From an uncultured Christensenella sp. (GTDB lineage: Bacteria; Bacillota; Clostridia; Christensenellales; Borkfalkiaceae): 64,000 nt of DNA. Positions 50,234 through 58,370 of this stretch are shown in pieces. The position numbers and the translations under genes are program-made. The notes below the pieces were generated by a model. It was not told where the DNA came from and ran no database searches. It saw only the letters and a list, made by a program, of their open reading frames with translations. Numbering within the stretch: position 1 is the stretch's first letter; each line of letters begins with the position of its first letter. The stretch is from assembly GCA_910578565.1 (NCBI GenBank), contig CAJTQF010000003.1, positions 161,456 through 225,455 on the forward strand, in the 5' to 3' direction.

Positions 50234-51125
50234 ACATTTAAAAAAGTCATTTAAGGACGTAAACGCTGTCAATGATATTTCGTTCAACGTGAAAGATGGA
50301 GAATTGTTTGCTTTTCTCGGCGTGAACGGCGCGGGTAAGTCCACTACGATAAATATTATCAGCGGTATACTTAAAAAGGATAGCGGCAAAATTAACGTTT
50401 GCGGTTACGATATCGATAGCAGTTCACACGAAATAAAAAGCAAACTCGGAATCGTTTTTCAGAATTCAGTACTCGATAAAAAACTGAGCGTTTACGACAA
50501 TCTTAAACACAGAGCAAGTTTATACGGGATTTTCGGCAATGAATTTAAAACACGTCTTGAAGAGATGACAGAGCTTTTAGATTTGAAAGATATTTTGAAG
50601 CGGCCGATTGTAAAACTTTCCGGCGGACAGAAAAGAAGAATAGATATTGCCCGCGCATTAATACATAAACCGCAATTGCTTATTCTTGACGAACCGACTA
50701 CTGGACTTGACCCGAAGACCAGAATGACGGTGTGGGGTGTTGTAGATAAATTGAGAAAGGAAACAGGTTTGTCTGTTTTTTTGACTACGCATTATATGGA
50801 AGAAGCGGCTGAGTCGGATTACGTGGTGATAATCGATTCGGGAAAGATTGTCGCAGAGGGAACGCCTCACGACCTTAAAAACGAATTTGCAAGCGACTTT
50901 ATTAAATTTTATAACCGTAGGGAAGATGTTGAAAAATATTTTTCAAAACTTGGTTATTCTGTCAAAAACGAGCGTGATTATACGGAAATCGAACTTAAAA
51001 ACACTTCGGAAGTATCGAAATTTTTTAAGGAAAAGCCCGAGCTTTTTGAAGATTTTGAAGTTTTGAAGGGCAATATGGATAACGTGTTTTTAAAAGTTAC
51101 AGGTAAGGATTTAAAAGGGGTATAA
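50217..51125 (+). CDS. ABC-2 type exporter ATP-binding protein (DrrA-like)
   Basis: 302 residues, GTG start with AAGGAG upstream inside the regulator gene. Walker A FLGVNGAGKSTTINII, Q-loop VFQNSVLDKKLSVYDNL, signature KLSGGQKRRIDIARAL, Walker B LLILDEPTTGLDPKTR and H-loop LTTHYMEEA. The C-terminal 90 residues are the accessory domain of drug/daunorubicin-type exporters. It pairs with the permease one base downstream. Substrate unknown (drug, peptide or lipid). Confidence 0.95.
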   Translation: MIIQIEHLKKSFKDVNAVNDISFNVKDGELFAFLGVNGAGKSTTINIISGILKKDSGKINVCGYDIDSSSHEIKSKLGIVFQNSVLDKKLSVYDNLKHRASLYGIFGNEFKTRLEEMTELLDLKDILKRPIVKLSGGQKRRIDIARALIHKPQLLILDEPTTGLDPKTRMTVWGVVDKLRKETGLSVFLTTHYMEEAAESDYVVIIDSGKIVAEGTPHDLKNEFASDFIKFYNRREDVEKYFSKLGYSVKNERDYTEIELKNTSEVSKFFKEKPELFEDFEVLKGNMDNVFLKVTGKDLKGV

Positions 51126-51126
51126 T

Positions 51127-52032
51127 ATGACCGAATTCAAAAAACTTATTTCTTTGGTGGGTAGAAATACAAAGTATTATTTTAAAGACAAACTTACATT
51201 TTTTATGTCTATGATAACGCCCTTAATTCTCCTTATTCTGTTCGTAACTTTTTTGCGGAATATCTATATCGAAAATTTTAAATCGGGTATTCCGGAAGGC
51301 TTTACCGTTGACGGCAGAATTGTCGAAGGCATTGCCGGCGCCTGGCTTATGTCGTCGATATTGAGTGTGAGTTCGGTGACAGTTGCATTCTGTTCCAATC
51401 TTGTAATAGTTGAAGATAAAATCAATTCAACCATAAACGATTTCCGTGTAGCGCCTATAAAACCTACGACAATCTCGCTTTCTTATTTCTTTTCAAACTT
51501 TTTTGTGACTTTCTTGATTATGATGTGCGTTATGTTGATAGGGCACATCTATCTTGCGGCGGTCGGCTGGTACATAACAGCGGGCGATTTCTTTATGATT
51601 ATCGTAGACTGTATATGCGGAATCTTATTCGGAACTCTTCTTGCAGGTATAATAGAGAGCTTTATTTCAACCCAAGGCGGGTTGTCTGCGGTGGCAACGC
51701 TGGTTTCGTCGCTATACGGGTTTATTTGCGGCGCGTATATGCCGATTTCAAGTTTTTCAAAAGGGCTTCAAAATGTTTTAAGCTGTTTGCCCGGAACTTA
51801 CGGCGTAGGCATTATCCGCAACCATTATATGAACGGTTACTTGCTTGCCCTGGAAGACGCAGGGGTTCCTGACGAAGCGTTAAAGGGGATAATGGACGGT
51901 TTTGACGTAAATATCTACGTTGCCGGCAACCAAATTCCGCTTGGTGCAATGTATGGAATTTTGTTGGGTACCTGTGCAATATTGCTGGCGGTTTTCGTTA
52001 CAATAGTTATTGTTAAAAATAAGAACAAATAA
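51127..52032 (+). CDS. ABC-2 type transporter permease
   Basis: 301 residues. An amphipathic N-terminus precedes six TM helices: about residues 23-42 (FFMSMITPLILLILFVTFL), 76-100, 118-140, 155-172, a GGLSAVATLVSSLYGFICGAYMP segment that is the ABC-2 signature region, and a final helix near 275-295. An extracellular loop lies between helices 1 and 2. It starts one base after the ATPase stop (AAGGGG upstream). Confidence 0.93.
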   Translation: MTEFKKLISLVGRNTKYYFKDKLTFFMSMITPLILLILFVTFLRNIYIENFKSGIPEGFTVDGRIVEGIAGAWLMSSILSVSSVTVAFCSNLVIVEDKINSTINDFRVAPIKPTTISLSYFFSNFFVTFLIMMCVMLIGHIYLAAVGWYITAGDFFMIIVDCICGILFGTLLAGIIESFISTQGGLSAVATLVSSLYGFICGAYMPISSFSKGLQNVLSCLPGTYGVGIIRNHYMNGYLLALEDAGVPDEALKGIMDGFDVNIYVAGNQIPLGAMYGILLGTCAILLAVFVTIVIVKNKNK

Positions 52033-52042
52033 AGGGTTTTAT

Positions 52043-52234
52043 ATGAAAAAATATGAGTATGTTTCGGTAAAAGCAAACAACAACGTTGTCAAAGACGCGG
52101 TTTTTTCCGGATACAGGAGTATTATTGAAGAGTATGCTGCAAAGCGTTACAGGTATGTTGGGTTTATTCCTTCTTTAATTGGTCCAAGCGGTAAAATAAT
52201 AGTAATGGATTTAGTTTTTGAAACTGAAGTTTAA
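52043..52234 (+). CDS. DUF4177 family small protein
   Basis: 63 residues from the ATG at 52043 (AAAGGG upstream). An ATG 11 codons earlier lies in the permease gene. It begins KKYEYVSVKA, continues with a helix (YRSIIEEYAAKRYRYVGFIP) and ends in LVFETEV, the pattern of DUF4177. Function unknown. Last gene of the TetR-ABC operon by spacing (10 bases). Confidence 0.85.
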   Translation: MKKYEYVSVKANNNVVKDAVFSGYRSIIEEYAAKRYRYVGFIPSLIGPSGKIIVMDLVFETEV

Positions 52235-52239
52235 TTTTC

Positions 52240-52268
52240 TTGCCTATAACCCGGAATGGTGATATAAT
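52240..52268 (+). promoter_or_regulatory. Promoter of the aminopeptidase gene
   Basis: TTGCCT (52240-52245), 17-base spacer, TATAAT (52263-52268). Confidence 0.8.
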
Positions 52269-52298
52269 TAATTAAAGTAAAATAAAAAGGAATTAATT

Positions 52299-53525
52299 AT
52301 GCAGCAGGAAAGATTGCAAAAATACGCAGAATTAATAGTTAAGTGCGGCTTAAATGTAAAAGAAGGTCAGGAAGTAATTATCCGTTGCGGACTTGACCAG
52401 CCCGAATTTGTAAAAATGTGTGTGGAAGAGTGCTATAAATCAGGCGCTTCGCTTGTCAAAGTTGAGTGGTCGTATATGCCCATAACCAAACTGCATTACG
52501 ATTACAGAAGTTTGGGAACTCTTTCTGAATTTACAGGCGTTGACAAGGCGGAATGGGAACGCAGGGTTGAAAAACTGTCGTGCCTGTTATGGATAGATTC
52601 GGATGATCCTGACGGCTTGAACGGTACTGACAGTGAAAAGATTTCAAAGGCAAGCCAGGCTAAATTTCCGTTTATAAAACCTTACCGTGATTCGATTGAA
52701 AACAAATATCAGTGGTGTATAGCGGCTGTTCCCGGGCGTGAATGGGCAAAGAAAATTTATCCCGAACTTTCCGTGGACGACGCTATTGAAAAACTTTGGG
52801 AAAATATACTTTATTGTTCGCGGGTTGATGGCGACCCTATCAAGGCATGGGATAATCACAATAAAGAATTGGCTAAACGTTGCAAGTTTTTGAACGATTA
52901 TAAATTTGAAAGTCTTGAATACAAAAGTTTGAACGGTACAAATTTTAAAGTAGGGCTTAACTCAAAAGGCGTATTTCTCGGCGGCGGGGAACGCGCGCTT
53001 GGCAGTAATATTTATTTCAATGCGAATATTCCCAGTGAAGAAGTCTTTACGTCTCCTTTACGCGGCAAGGCGGAAGGGAAAGTTGTTGCAACAAAACCGC
53101 TTTCTTATCAGGGCAAACTGATTGAAAATTTTTGGGTCAGATTTGAAAACGGCAGAGCGGTAGAAGTGCATGCTGAGAAAAATCAGGACGTTCTTGAAAA
53201 AATGATTGCAATGGATGAAGGGGCGTCATATCTCGGTGAAGTTGCTTTAATCGCTCACGATTCGCCTATTAATAATACAGGCATATTATTTTACAATACG
53301 CTGTTTGACGAAAACGCAAGCTGTCATTTGGCTCTTGGCAGGGGGTTCAATAATTGTCTTGAAAATTATGAAAACTATTCTGTCGAAGAATGCGAAAAAC
53401 TCGGCGTAAACAGTTCTATGATACACGTTGACTTTATGATTGGCAGTGCGGATATGTCTATAATAGGTGTAACTGCGGACGGTAAACGTGTTCAGATATT
53501 CAAAGAAGGTAACTGGGCAATATAA
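52299..53525 (+). CDS. Aminopeptidase, M29 family (AmpS/PepS type)
   Basis: 408 residues, family length. N-terminal Rossmann-like part (LIVKCGLNVKEGQEVIIRC, GASLVKVEW), then metal ligands including EEVFTSPLRGKAEG (two Glu), the AVEVHAEKN region, YLGEVALIAHDSPIN, LFYNTLFDENASCHLALGRG and MIHVDFMIGS. These are the Glu/His/Asp set of M29 thermophilic aminopeptidases. Cytosolic peptide turnover. AAAAGGAATT before the ATG. Confidence 0.95.
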   Translation: MQQERLQKYAELIVKCGLNVKEGQEVIIRCGLDQPEFVKMCVEECYKSGASLVKVEWSYMPITKLHYDYRSLGTLSEFTGVDKAEWERRVEKLSCLLWIDSDDPDGLNGTDSEKISKASQAKFPFIKPYRDSIENKYQWCIAAVPGREWAKKIYPELSVDDAIEKLWENILYCSRVDGDPIKAWDNHNKELAKRCKFLNDYKFESLEYKSLNGTNFKVGLNSKGVFLGGGERALGSNIYFNANIPSEEVFTSPLRGKAEGKVVATKPLSYQGKLIENFWVRFENGRAVEVHAEKNQDVLEKMIAMDEGASYLGEVALIAHDSPINNTGILFYNTLFDENASCHLALGRGFNNCLENYENYSVEECEKLGVNSSMIHVDFMIGSADMSIIGVTADGKRVQIFKEGNWAI

Positions 53526-53547
53526 TTTAAATTTATAGTAAACAGTT

Positions 53548-53576
53548 AAAAAGCGCGGTTAAACCGCGCTTTTTGC
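53548..53576 (+). terminator. Terminator after the aminopeptidase gene
   Basis: The stem AAAAAGCGCGGTT/AAACCGCGCTTTTT, A- and T-flanked so usable from both sides. Confidence 0.9.
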
Positions 53577-53584
53577 TGTTTATT

Positions 53585-53604
53585 AAGTACTATGTTATAC
53601 ATAA
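53585..53604. repeat. 20-bp palindromic element P, copy 2
   Basis: AAGTACTATGTTATACATAA, 19 of 20 identical to 43015-43034, again between convergent genes. Confidence 0.7.
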
Positions 53605-53609
53605 CAAGC

Positions 53610-54773
53610 TCAAATAATTTGTAAAACGTAGAATTTTAGGTAATTTGTCTCTTCTGCACACAGTAACGAAGGGTGATCGGGCGACTGTGTTTTTACTTCA
53701 ACGCATCGTACGTTTCGTCCGCTTTCATGCGCGGCTTCCGTCAGCATTTTTTCAAAAAGAGTTGCACTCATATAATGGGAGCATGAACAGGTTATTAAAA
53801 ATCCGCCGGTTTTAACAATTTTCATTGCGGTAAGATTTATATCTTTATAGCCTCGGTATGCGTCTTTAATTTCGTCTGCCGTTTTACAGAAAGCAGGCGG
53901 GTCAAGAATTACTGTATCGAATTGTATTTTATTCTTTTTGCAATTTCTGAGTACTTCAAAAACGTCGCCGCAAAGCGTGGTAATGTTGTGTAACCCGTTC
54001 AATTTTGCGTTATCGCGTACGTTTTTCAATGCTAATTCCGATATGTCGCAGGCTGTAACGCTATTGGCTACGATTGCCGCGTTTAATGAAAATCCGCCGC
54101 TGTTACAAAAACAGTCTAAAACATCGCCTTTACAGTATTTTCTTGCTGCCAATCGGTTTTCTTTCTGGTCTAAAAAATAACCTGTTTTTTGCCCGTTCTT
54201 CACGTCGACTAACATTTTGATTCCGTTTTCGCAAATTTCGCAATAGTCCGGAACTTCGCCGTATAAAACTTGTTTTATTTCTGTCAGTCCTTCTTTTTTG
54301 CGGACGGCAACGTCGCTTCTTTCGTAAATTCCTTTTGGTTTAAATAAATTTATAAGGCAGTCGCAAATCATCTGTTTACGTAAATCTATGCCGAGAGAAA
54401 GACATTGTATAACAAAATAATCGCCGTACTTATCGATAATGAGTGCGGGTAGATTGTCCGCTTCGGCAAATACCATTCTATAACAATTGTTATAACCCAG
54501 TCTTAATCTGTAATTATTTGCTGTATCTATTGCGTTTGTATAGTACTTTGCGTCGTCTGATTCGTTTCCGCGGATGAATATTCTTACTAAAATCTTCGAT
54601 GCGTGGTTAATGTAACCTTTGCCGATGTATCTTCCGTCATTTGAATAAACGGTTGCAAGCGAACCGTTTTTGTCTTTATTTTCTATTCGCGCAACTTCGT
54701 TTGCGTAAACCCAGCTATGTCCGGCAATAATTCGTTTTTCTTCGTTCTTTTTCAAATAAATTTCGTAAGGCAT
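53610..54773 (-). CDS. Class I SAM-dependent rRNA methyltransferase, RlmI-like
   Basis: 387 residues from the ATG at 54773 (CAGGAG upstream). A start 15 codons earlier is not supported. An N-terminal PUA-like domain (RIIAGHSWVYANEVARIE) and an EEHD-type middle are followed by a Rossmann methyltransferase: VLDCFCNSGGFSLNAAI, then DISELALKNVRDNAKLNG and the catalytic TVILDPPAFCK, ending with ITCSCSHYMS. Relatives methylate C1962 of 23S rRNA. Monocistronic, minus strand. Confidence 0.93.
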   Translation of the reverse strand: MPYEIYLKKNEEKRIIAGHSWVYANEVARIENKDKNGSLATVYSNDGRYIGKGYINHASKILVRIFIRGNESDDAKYYTNAIDTANNYRLRLGYNNCYRMVFAEADNLPALIIDKYGDYFVIQCLSLGIDLRKQMICDCLINLFKPKGIYERSDVAVRKKEGLTEIKQVLYGEVPDYCEICENGIKMLVDVKNGQKTGYFLDQKENRLAARKYCKGDVLDCFCNSGGFSLNAAIVANSVTACDISELALKNVRDNAKLNGLHNITTLCGDVFEVLRNCKKNKIQFDTVILDPPAFCKTADEIKDAYRGYKDINLTAMKIVKTGGFLITCSCSHYMSATLFEKMLTEAAHESGRNVRCVEVKTQSPDHPSLLCAEETNYLKFYVLQII

Positions 54774-54824
54774 AAAAACTCCTGAGATGAGTTTACCAAA
54801 GGTTGAGAATAATTGCAAATAAAA

Positions 54825-54853
54825 TTGCTTTTTATTTTATGATTTGGTAAAAT
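54825..54853 (+). promoter_or_regulatory. Promoter of the ABC exporter operon
   Basis: TTGCTT (54825-54830), 17-base spacer, TAAAAT (54848-54853), 7 bases before the ATG at 54861. No Shine-Dalgarno is present, so the mRNA is predicted to be leaderless. Confidence 0.6.
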
Positions 54854-54860
54854 ATAGAAT

Positions 54861-56582
54861 ATGGTTAAACTGCTTAAATATTTAAAGCATTATATATTGC
54901 AAAGTATTTTAGGTCCGCTTTTTAAGTTGTTGGAAGCCACTTTTGAGCTTATAGTGCCGCTTGTTGTTGCCGCGATAATCAATAACGGTATTGACGGCGG
55001 CGCCGGAACAGGTTATATAATTAAAATGTGCGGTGTTCTTGTCTTGCTTGGTGCGGTGGGGCTTATAAGTACAGTTGCCGCGCAGTATTTTGCCGCAAAA
55101 GCCGCCGTAGGGTTTTCAAAAGAATTGCGGCATGATTTGTTTTCAAAAATGCAGTCGCTTTCATATAAGGAAATTGACGGGCTTGGAACTTCGAAAATGA
55201 TTACGCGTATGACGAGCGACGTCAACCAGATACAGTCGGGCGTTAATCTCGTTTTAAGGCTGTTTTTGCGTTCGCCATTTATAGTATTCGGGGCAATGAT
55301 AATGGCTTTTGTTATAAACGCTACCATTGGCGGTGTTTTTGCCATTACAATTGCGGCGCTTTGCGTTGTTGTCTTCGGAATTATGCTTGCAAGCATCCCT
55401 TTGTATAAAAAGGTGCAGGGCAAACTTGACGGCGTCACGGCATCCACGCGTGAAACTTTGACCGGCGTAAGGGTTCTTCGCGCTTATTGCAAAGAAGAGA
55501 GCGAGATTAAAGAATACAACAGGCGAAATGCGGAACTTACCAAGGCGCAATTTGTTGCGGGCAGAATTTCTGCGTTAATGAACCCGTTGACTTATGCCAT
55601 AATTAATGTAGCTATAATTATTTTGTTGTACGTAGGTGCAATTAAGTTTGACGCCGGCAGTCTTGACAGGGGGCAGGTTGTTGCATTGTACAACTATATG
55701 ACCCAGATTCTTGTCGAACTTATAAAACTTGCAAATTTAATTATCACGGTAACAAAATCCTTTGCCTGTGCGGGAAGAATTACCGCAGTATTGGATATGC
55801 AGCCTTCGCTGAAATCAGGCGAATTGACGGAAGAAGAAAGCAGCCATTTTGTAGAGTTTAAAAATGTATGTGCAAATTACGGTAACGCGGCAATTGACGC
55901 GCTTGAAAACATATCTTTTTATGCCGAGCGCGGACAGACAATAGGGATAATAGGCGGTACCGGCGCGGGTAAAACCACGCTTGTAAATTTGTTGCCGCAT
56001 TTTTATGACGTAAAGAGCGGCGGTGTTTTTATAGACGGTAAAAATGTAAATGTGATAGGCGATAAGGTTTTGCGCGACAAATGCGGAATTGTTCCACAAC
56101 GCGCCGTTTTATTCGAGGGTACAATACGCAGTAATATGAAATGGGGCGATGAAAACGCCACGGACGAACAAATTTCTTCCGCAATAGAAATTGCGCAGGC
56201 GGCGGATGTTATTAATTCCAAACAAAACGGTCTTGACGAAGTTGTGGAGCAGGGCGGAAAAAACTTTTCCGGCGGACAGCGTCAACGTTTGACTGTTGCG
56301 CGCGCGCTTGTGAAAAAGCCTGAAATTTTAATTCTGGACGACAGCGCGTCTGCGCTCGACTACGCAACCGACGCAAAACTGCGTAAATCGTTGCAATCGC
56401 TTGATTATGCGCCTACGGTATTTATAGTGTCGCAGCGCACTTCGTCAATAAGACACGCGGACAAAATTATTGTTTTGGATGGCGGCAAAATGGTAGGACT
56501 CGGCACTCATGACGAGTTGTTGAAAACTTGCGATATTTACAGGGAAATACATTACTCGCAATTTGAAAAGGAGAGTGCATAA
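54861..56582 (+). CDS. Heterodimeric ABC exporter, subunit with degenerate ATPase site
   Basis: 573 residues: a six-TM exporter domain (to about 320) and a nucleotide-binding domain. Walker A GGTGAGKTTLVNLLPHF and signature FSGGQRQRLTVARAL are intact, but Walker B is ILILDDSASALD (Asp in place of the catalytic Glu) and the H-loop reads IVSQRTSS (Gln in place of His). These changes mark the degenerate-site half of heterodimeric exporters such as BmrC/TM287. Its stop is one base before the partner's ATG. Likely exports drugs, peptides or lipids. Confidence 0.94.
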   Translation: MVKLLKYLKHYILQSILGPLFKLLEATFELIVPLVVAAIINNGIDGGAGTGYIIKMCGVLVLLGAVGLISTVAAQYFAAKAAVGFSKELRHDLFSKMQSLSYKEIDGLGTSKMITRMTSDVNQIQSGVNLVLRLFLRSPFIVFGAMIMAFVINATIGGVFAITIAALCVVVFGIMLASIPLYKKVQGKLDGVTASTRETLTGVRVLRAYCKEESEIKEYNRRNAELTKAQFVAGRISALMNPLTYAIINVAIIILLYVGAIKFDAGSLDRGQVVALYNYMTQILVELIKLANLIITVTKSFACAGRITAVLDMQPSLKSGELTEEESSHFVEFKNVCANYGNAAIDALENISFYAERGQTIGIIGGTGAGKTTLVNLLPHFYDVKSGGVFIDGKNVNVIGDKVLRDKCGIVPQRAVLFEGTIRSNMKWGDENATDEQISSAIEIAQAADVINSKQNGLDEVVEQGGKNFSGGQRQRLTVARALVKKPEILILDDSASALDYATDAKLRKSLQSLDYAPTVFIVSQRTSSIRHADKIIVLDGGKMVGLGTHDELLKTCDIYREIHYSQFEKESA

Positions 56583-56583
56583 A

Positions 56584-58344
56584 ATGGCTAAACCTTCTCA
56601 TAAAGCGATATTAAAACGCATTTTAAAACAACTTAAACATTATAAATTTTTGGTTTTTTTAACTATATTTTTCGCGCTTATTTCCGTTGCGGGAAATTTG
56701 TTGATTCCTATTTACTTTGGCAATATTGTAGATTTGCTGATAGAAGGCAAGGCGGTTGACTTTAATAAAATATTTGAATATTTTATTTTAATTGCCGTGT
56801 TTATTGCAACTTCTTGTCTTGCGCAGTGGCTGATGAGTATTATCAACAATTTAATTACTTACAGAGTAGTAAAAGATATCCGCGAAGAAGCATTTGCAAA
56901 AATTCAGAAGTTGCCTTTAAAATTTATAGACTCGCATTCTTACGGGGATATAGTCGGGCGCAATATCGCGGACGTGGACCAGTTTGCCGACGGTCTTTTA
57001 ATGGGCTTTACGCAGCTGTTCACAGGTGTGCTGACGATTGTCGGAACGCTTTGCATAATGTTCTACAAAAACTGGATAATCGCTTTAATTGTGTTTGTAA
57101 TTACTCCGCTTTCGCTTTTTGTCGCAAAGTTTTTTGCATCGCGCACTTATTCGCTTTTCAAAAAAACTTCGGAAATACGCGGGGAACAGACAGCGTTTAT
57201 CGATGAAATGATAGGCAACTTAAAAGTTGTGCAGGCTTTCGGCAGAGAAGACGGAAACCTTGAAAAATTTGACGAAATAAACGGACGGCTTACAAAGGCT
57301 TCGTTAAAATCGATTTTTTATTCGTCGCTGATAAACCCCGCAACCCGTTTCGTAAATGCAGTTGTATATGCGGCTGTTGCTCTCTCGGGCGCGCTGTTGC
57401 TTATAAGCGACGTATCTTTACCGGTCGTTTTTTCGGTTGGCGGACTTACAAGTTTGCTGTTTTATGCTAACCAGTATACGAAGCCGTTTAACGAAATTTC
57501 GGGCGTAATAACGGAATTGCAAAATGCCGTGGCTTGCGCGGGCAGAATTTACGAATTGATTGACGAGCCGCCCCAACCGCCCGAGAGTGAGAATGCCATT
57601 GTTCTTGAAAACGTCAAAGGCGAAGTTGAGTTTCAAAACGTATATTTTTCTTACGCGGCGGATAAAAAACTTATTGAGAACTTAAATATCAAAGCAAAGG
57701 CGGGACAGCGCGTCGCCATAGTCGGTCCTACGGGTTGCGGAAAAACTACGCTTATAAATTTGCTGATGCGTTTTTACGAACCTACGTACGGTATAATTTC
57801 TGTAGACGGTCAAAATATAAGGGAAGCTACGCGGAAATCGGTAAGAAGTAATTACGGTATGGTTTTGCAGGATACCTGGTTAAAGAGCGGAACGATACGC
57901 AACAATATCACAATCGGCAAACCCGCTGCAACGAACGAAGAAGTAATTGCGGCGGCAAAAGCAACGGGTTCGCATAAGTTCATTATGCAGTTGCCCGACG
58001 GCTATGAAACCGAAATTACCGAAGACGGCGGCAATCTTTCGCAGGGGCAGAAGCAGCTTTTATGTATAACCAGAGTTATGTTGAGCTTGCCGCCAATGCT
58101 TATTTTGGACGAAGCAACTTCTTCAATCGATACGAGAACAGAACAAAAAATTCAGGAAGCCTTTGCCAAACTTATGAACGGCAGAACCAGCTTTATTGTC
58201 GCGCACAGGTTGTCTACGATAAAAGAAGCGGACGTTATTCTCGTTATGAAAGACGGAAATATCATTGAGCAAGGCACTCATGAAAGCCTGTTAAAACAAA
58301 ACGGATTCTATACCACATTATATAATAGCCAATTCGCGGTTTAA
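56584..58344 (+). CDS. Heterodimeric ABC exporter, catalytic subunit
   Basis: 586 residues from the ATG at 56584 (AAGGAGAG upstream). An in-frame ATG at 56563 overlaps the partner. Six TM helices are followed by an ATPase domain with Walker A VGPTGCGKTTLINLLMRF, canonical Walker B MLILDEATSSID, H-loop VAHRLSTI, but signature LSQGQKQLL instead of LSGGQ. In the dimer this signature faces the partner's degenerate Walker motifs, while its own Walker motifs face the partner's FSGGQ, leaving one canonical and one silent ATP site. Confidence 0.95.
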   Translation: MAKPSHKAILKRILKQLKHYKFLVFLTIFFALISVAGNLLIPIYFGNIVDLLIEGKAVDFNKIFEYFILIAVFIATSCLAQWLMSIINNLITYRVVKDIREEAFAKIQKLPLKFIDSHSYGDIVGRNIADVDQFADGLLMGFTQLFTGVLTIVGTLCIMFYKNWIIALIVFVITPLSLFVAKFFASRTYSLFKKTSEIRGEQTAFIDEMIGNLKVVQAFGREDGNLEKFDEINGRLTKASLKSIFYSSLINPATRFVNAVVYAAVALSGALLLISDVSLPVVFSVGGLTSLLFYANQYTKPFNEISGVITELQNAVACAGRIYELIDEPPQPPESENAIVLENVKGEVEFQNVYFSYAADKKLIENLNIKAKAGQRVAIVGPTGCGKTTLINLLMRFYEPTYGIISVDGQNIREATRKSVRSNYGMVLQDTWLKSGTIRNNITIGKPAATNEEVIAAAKATGSHKFIMQLPDGYETEITEDGGNLSQGQKQLLCITRVMLSLPPMLILDEATSSIDTRTEQKIQEAFAKLMNGRTSFIVAHRLSTIKEADVILVMKDGNIIEQGTHESLLKQNGFYTTLYNSQFAV

Positions 58345-58370
58345 AAATAAAATTCAATTACGGAGAAAAT

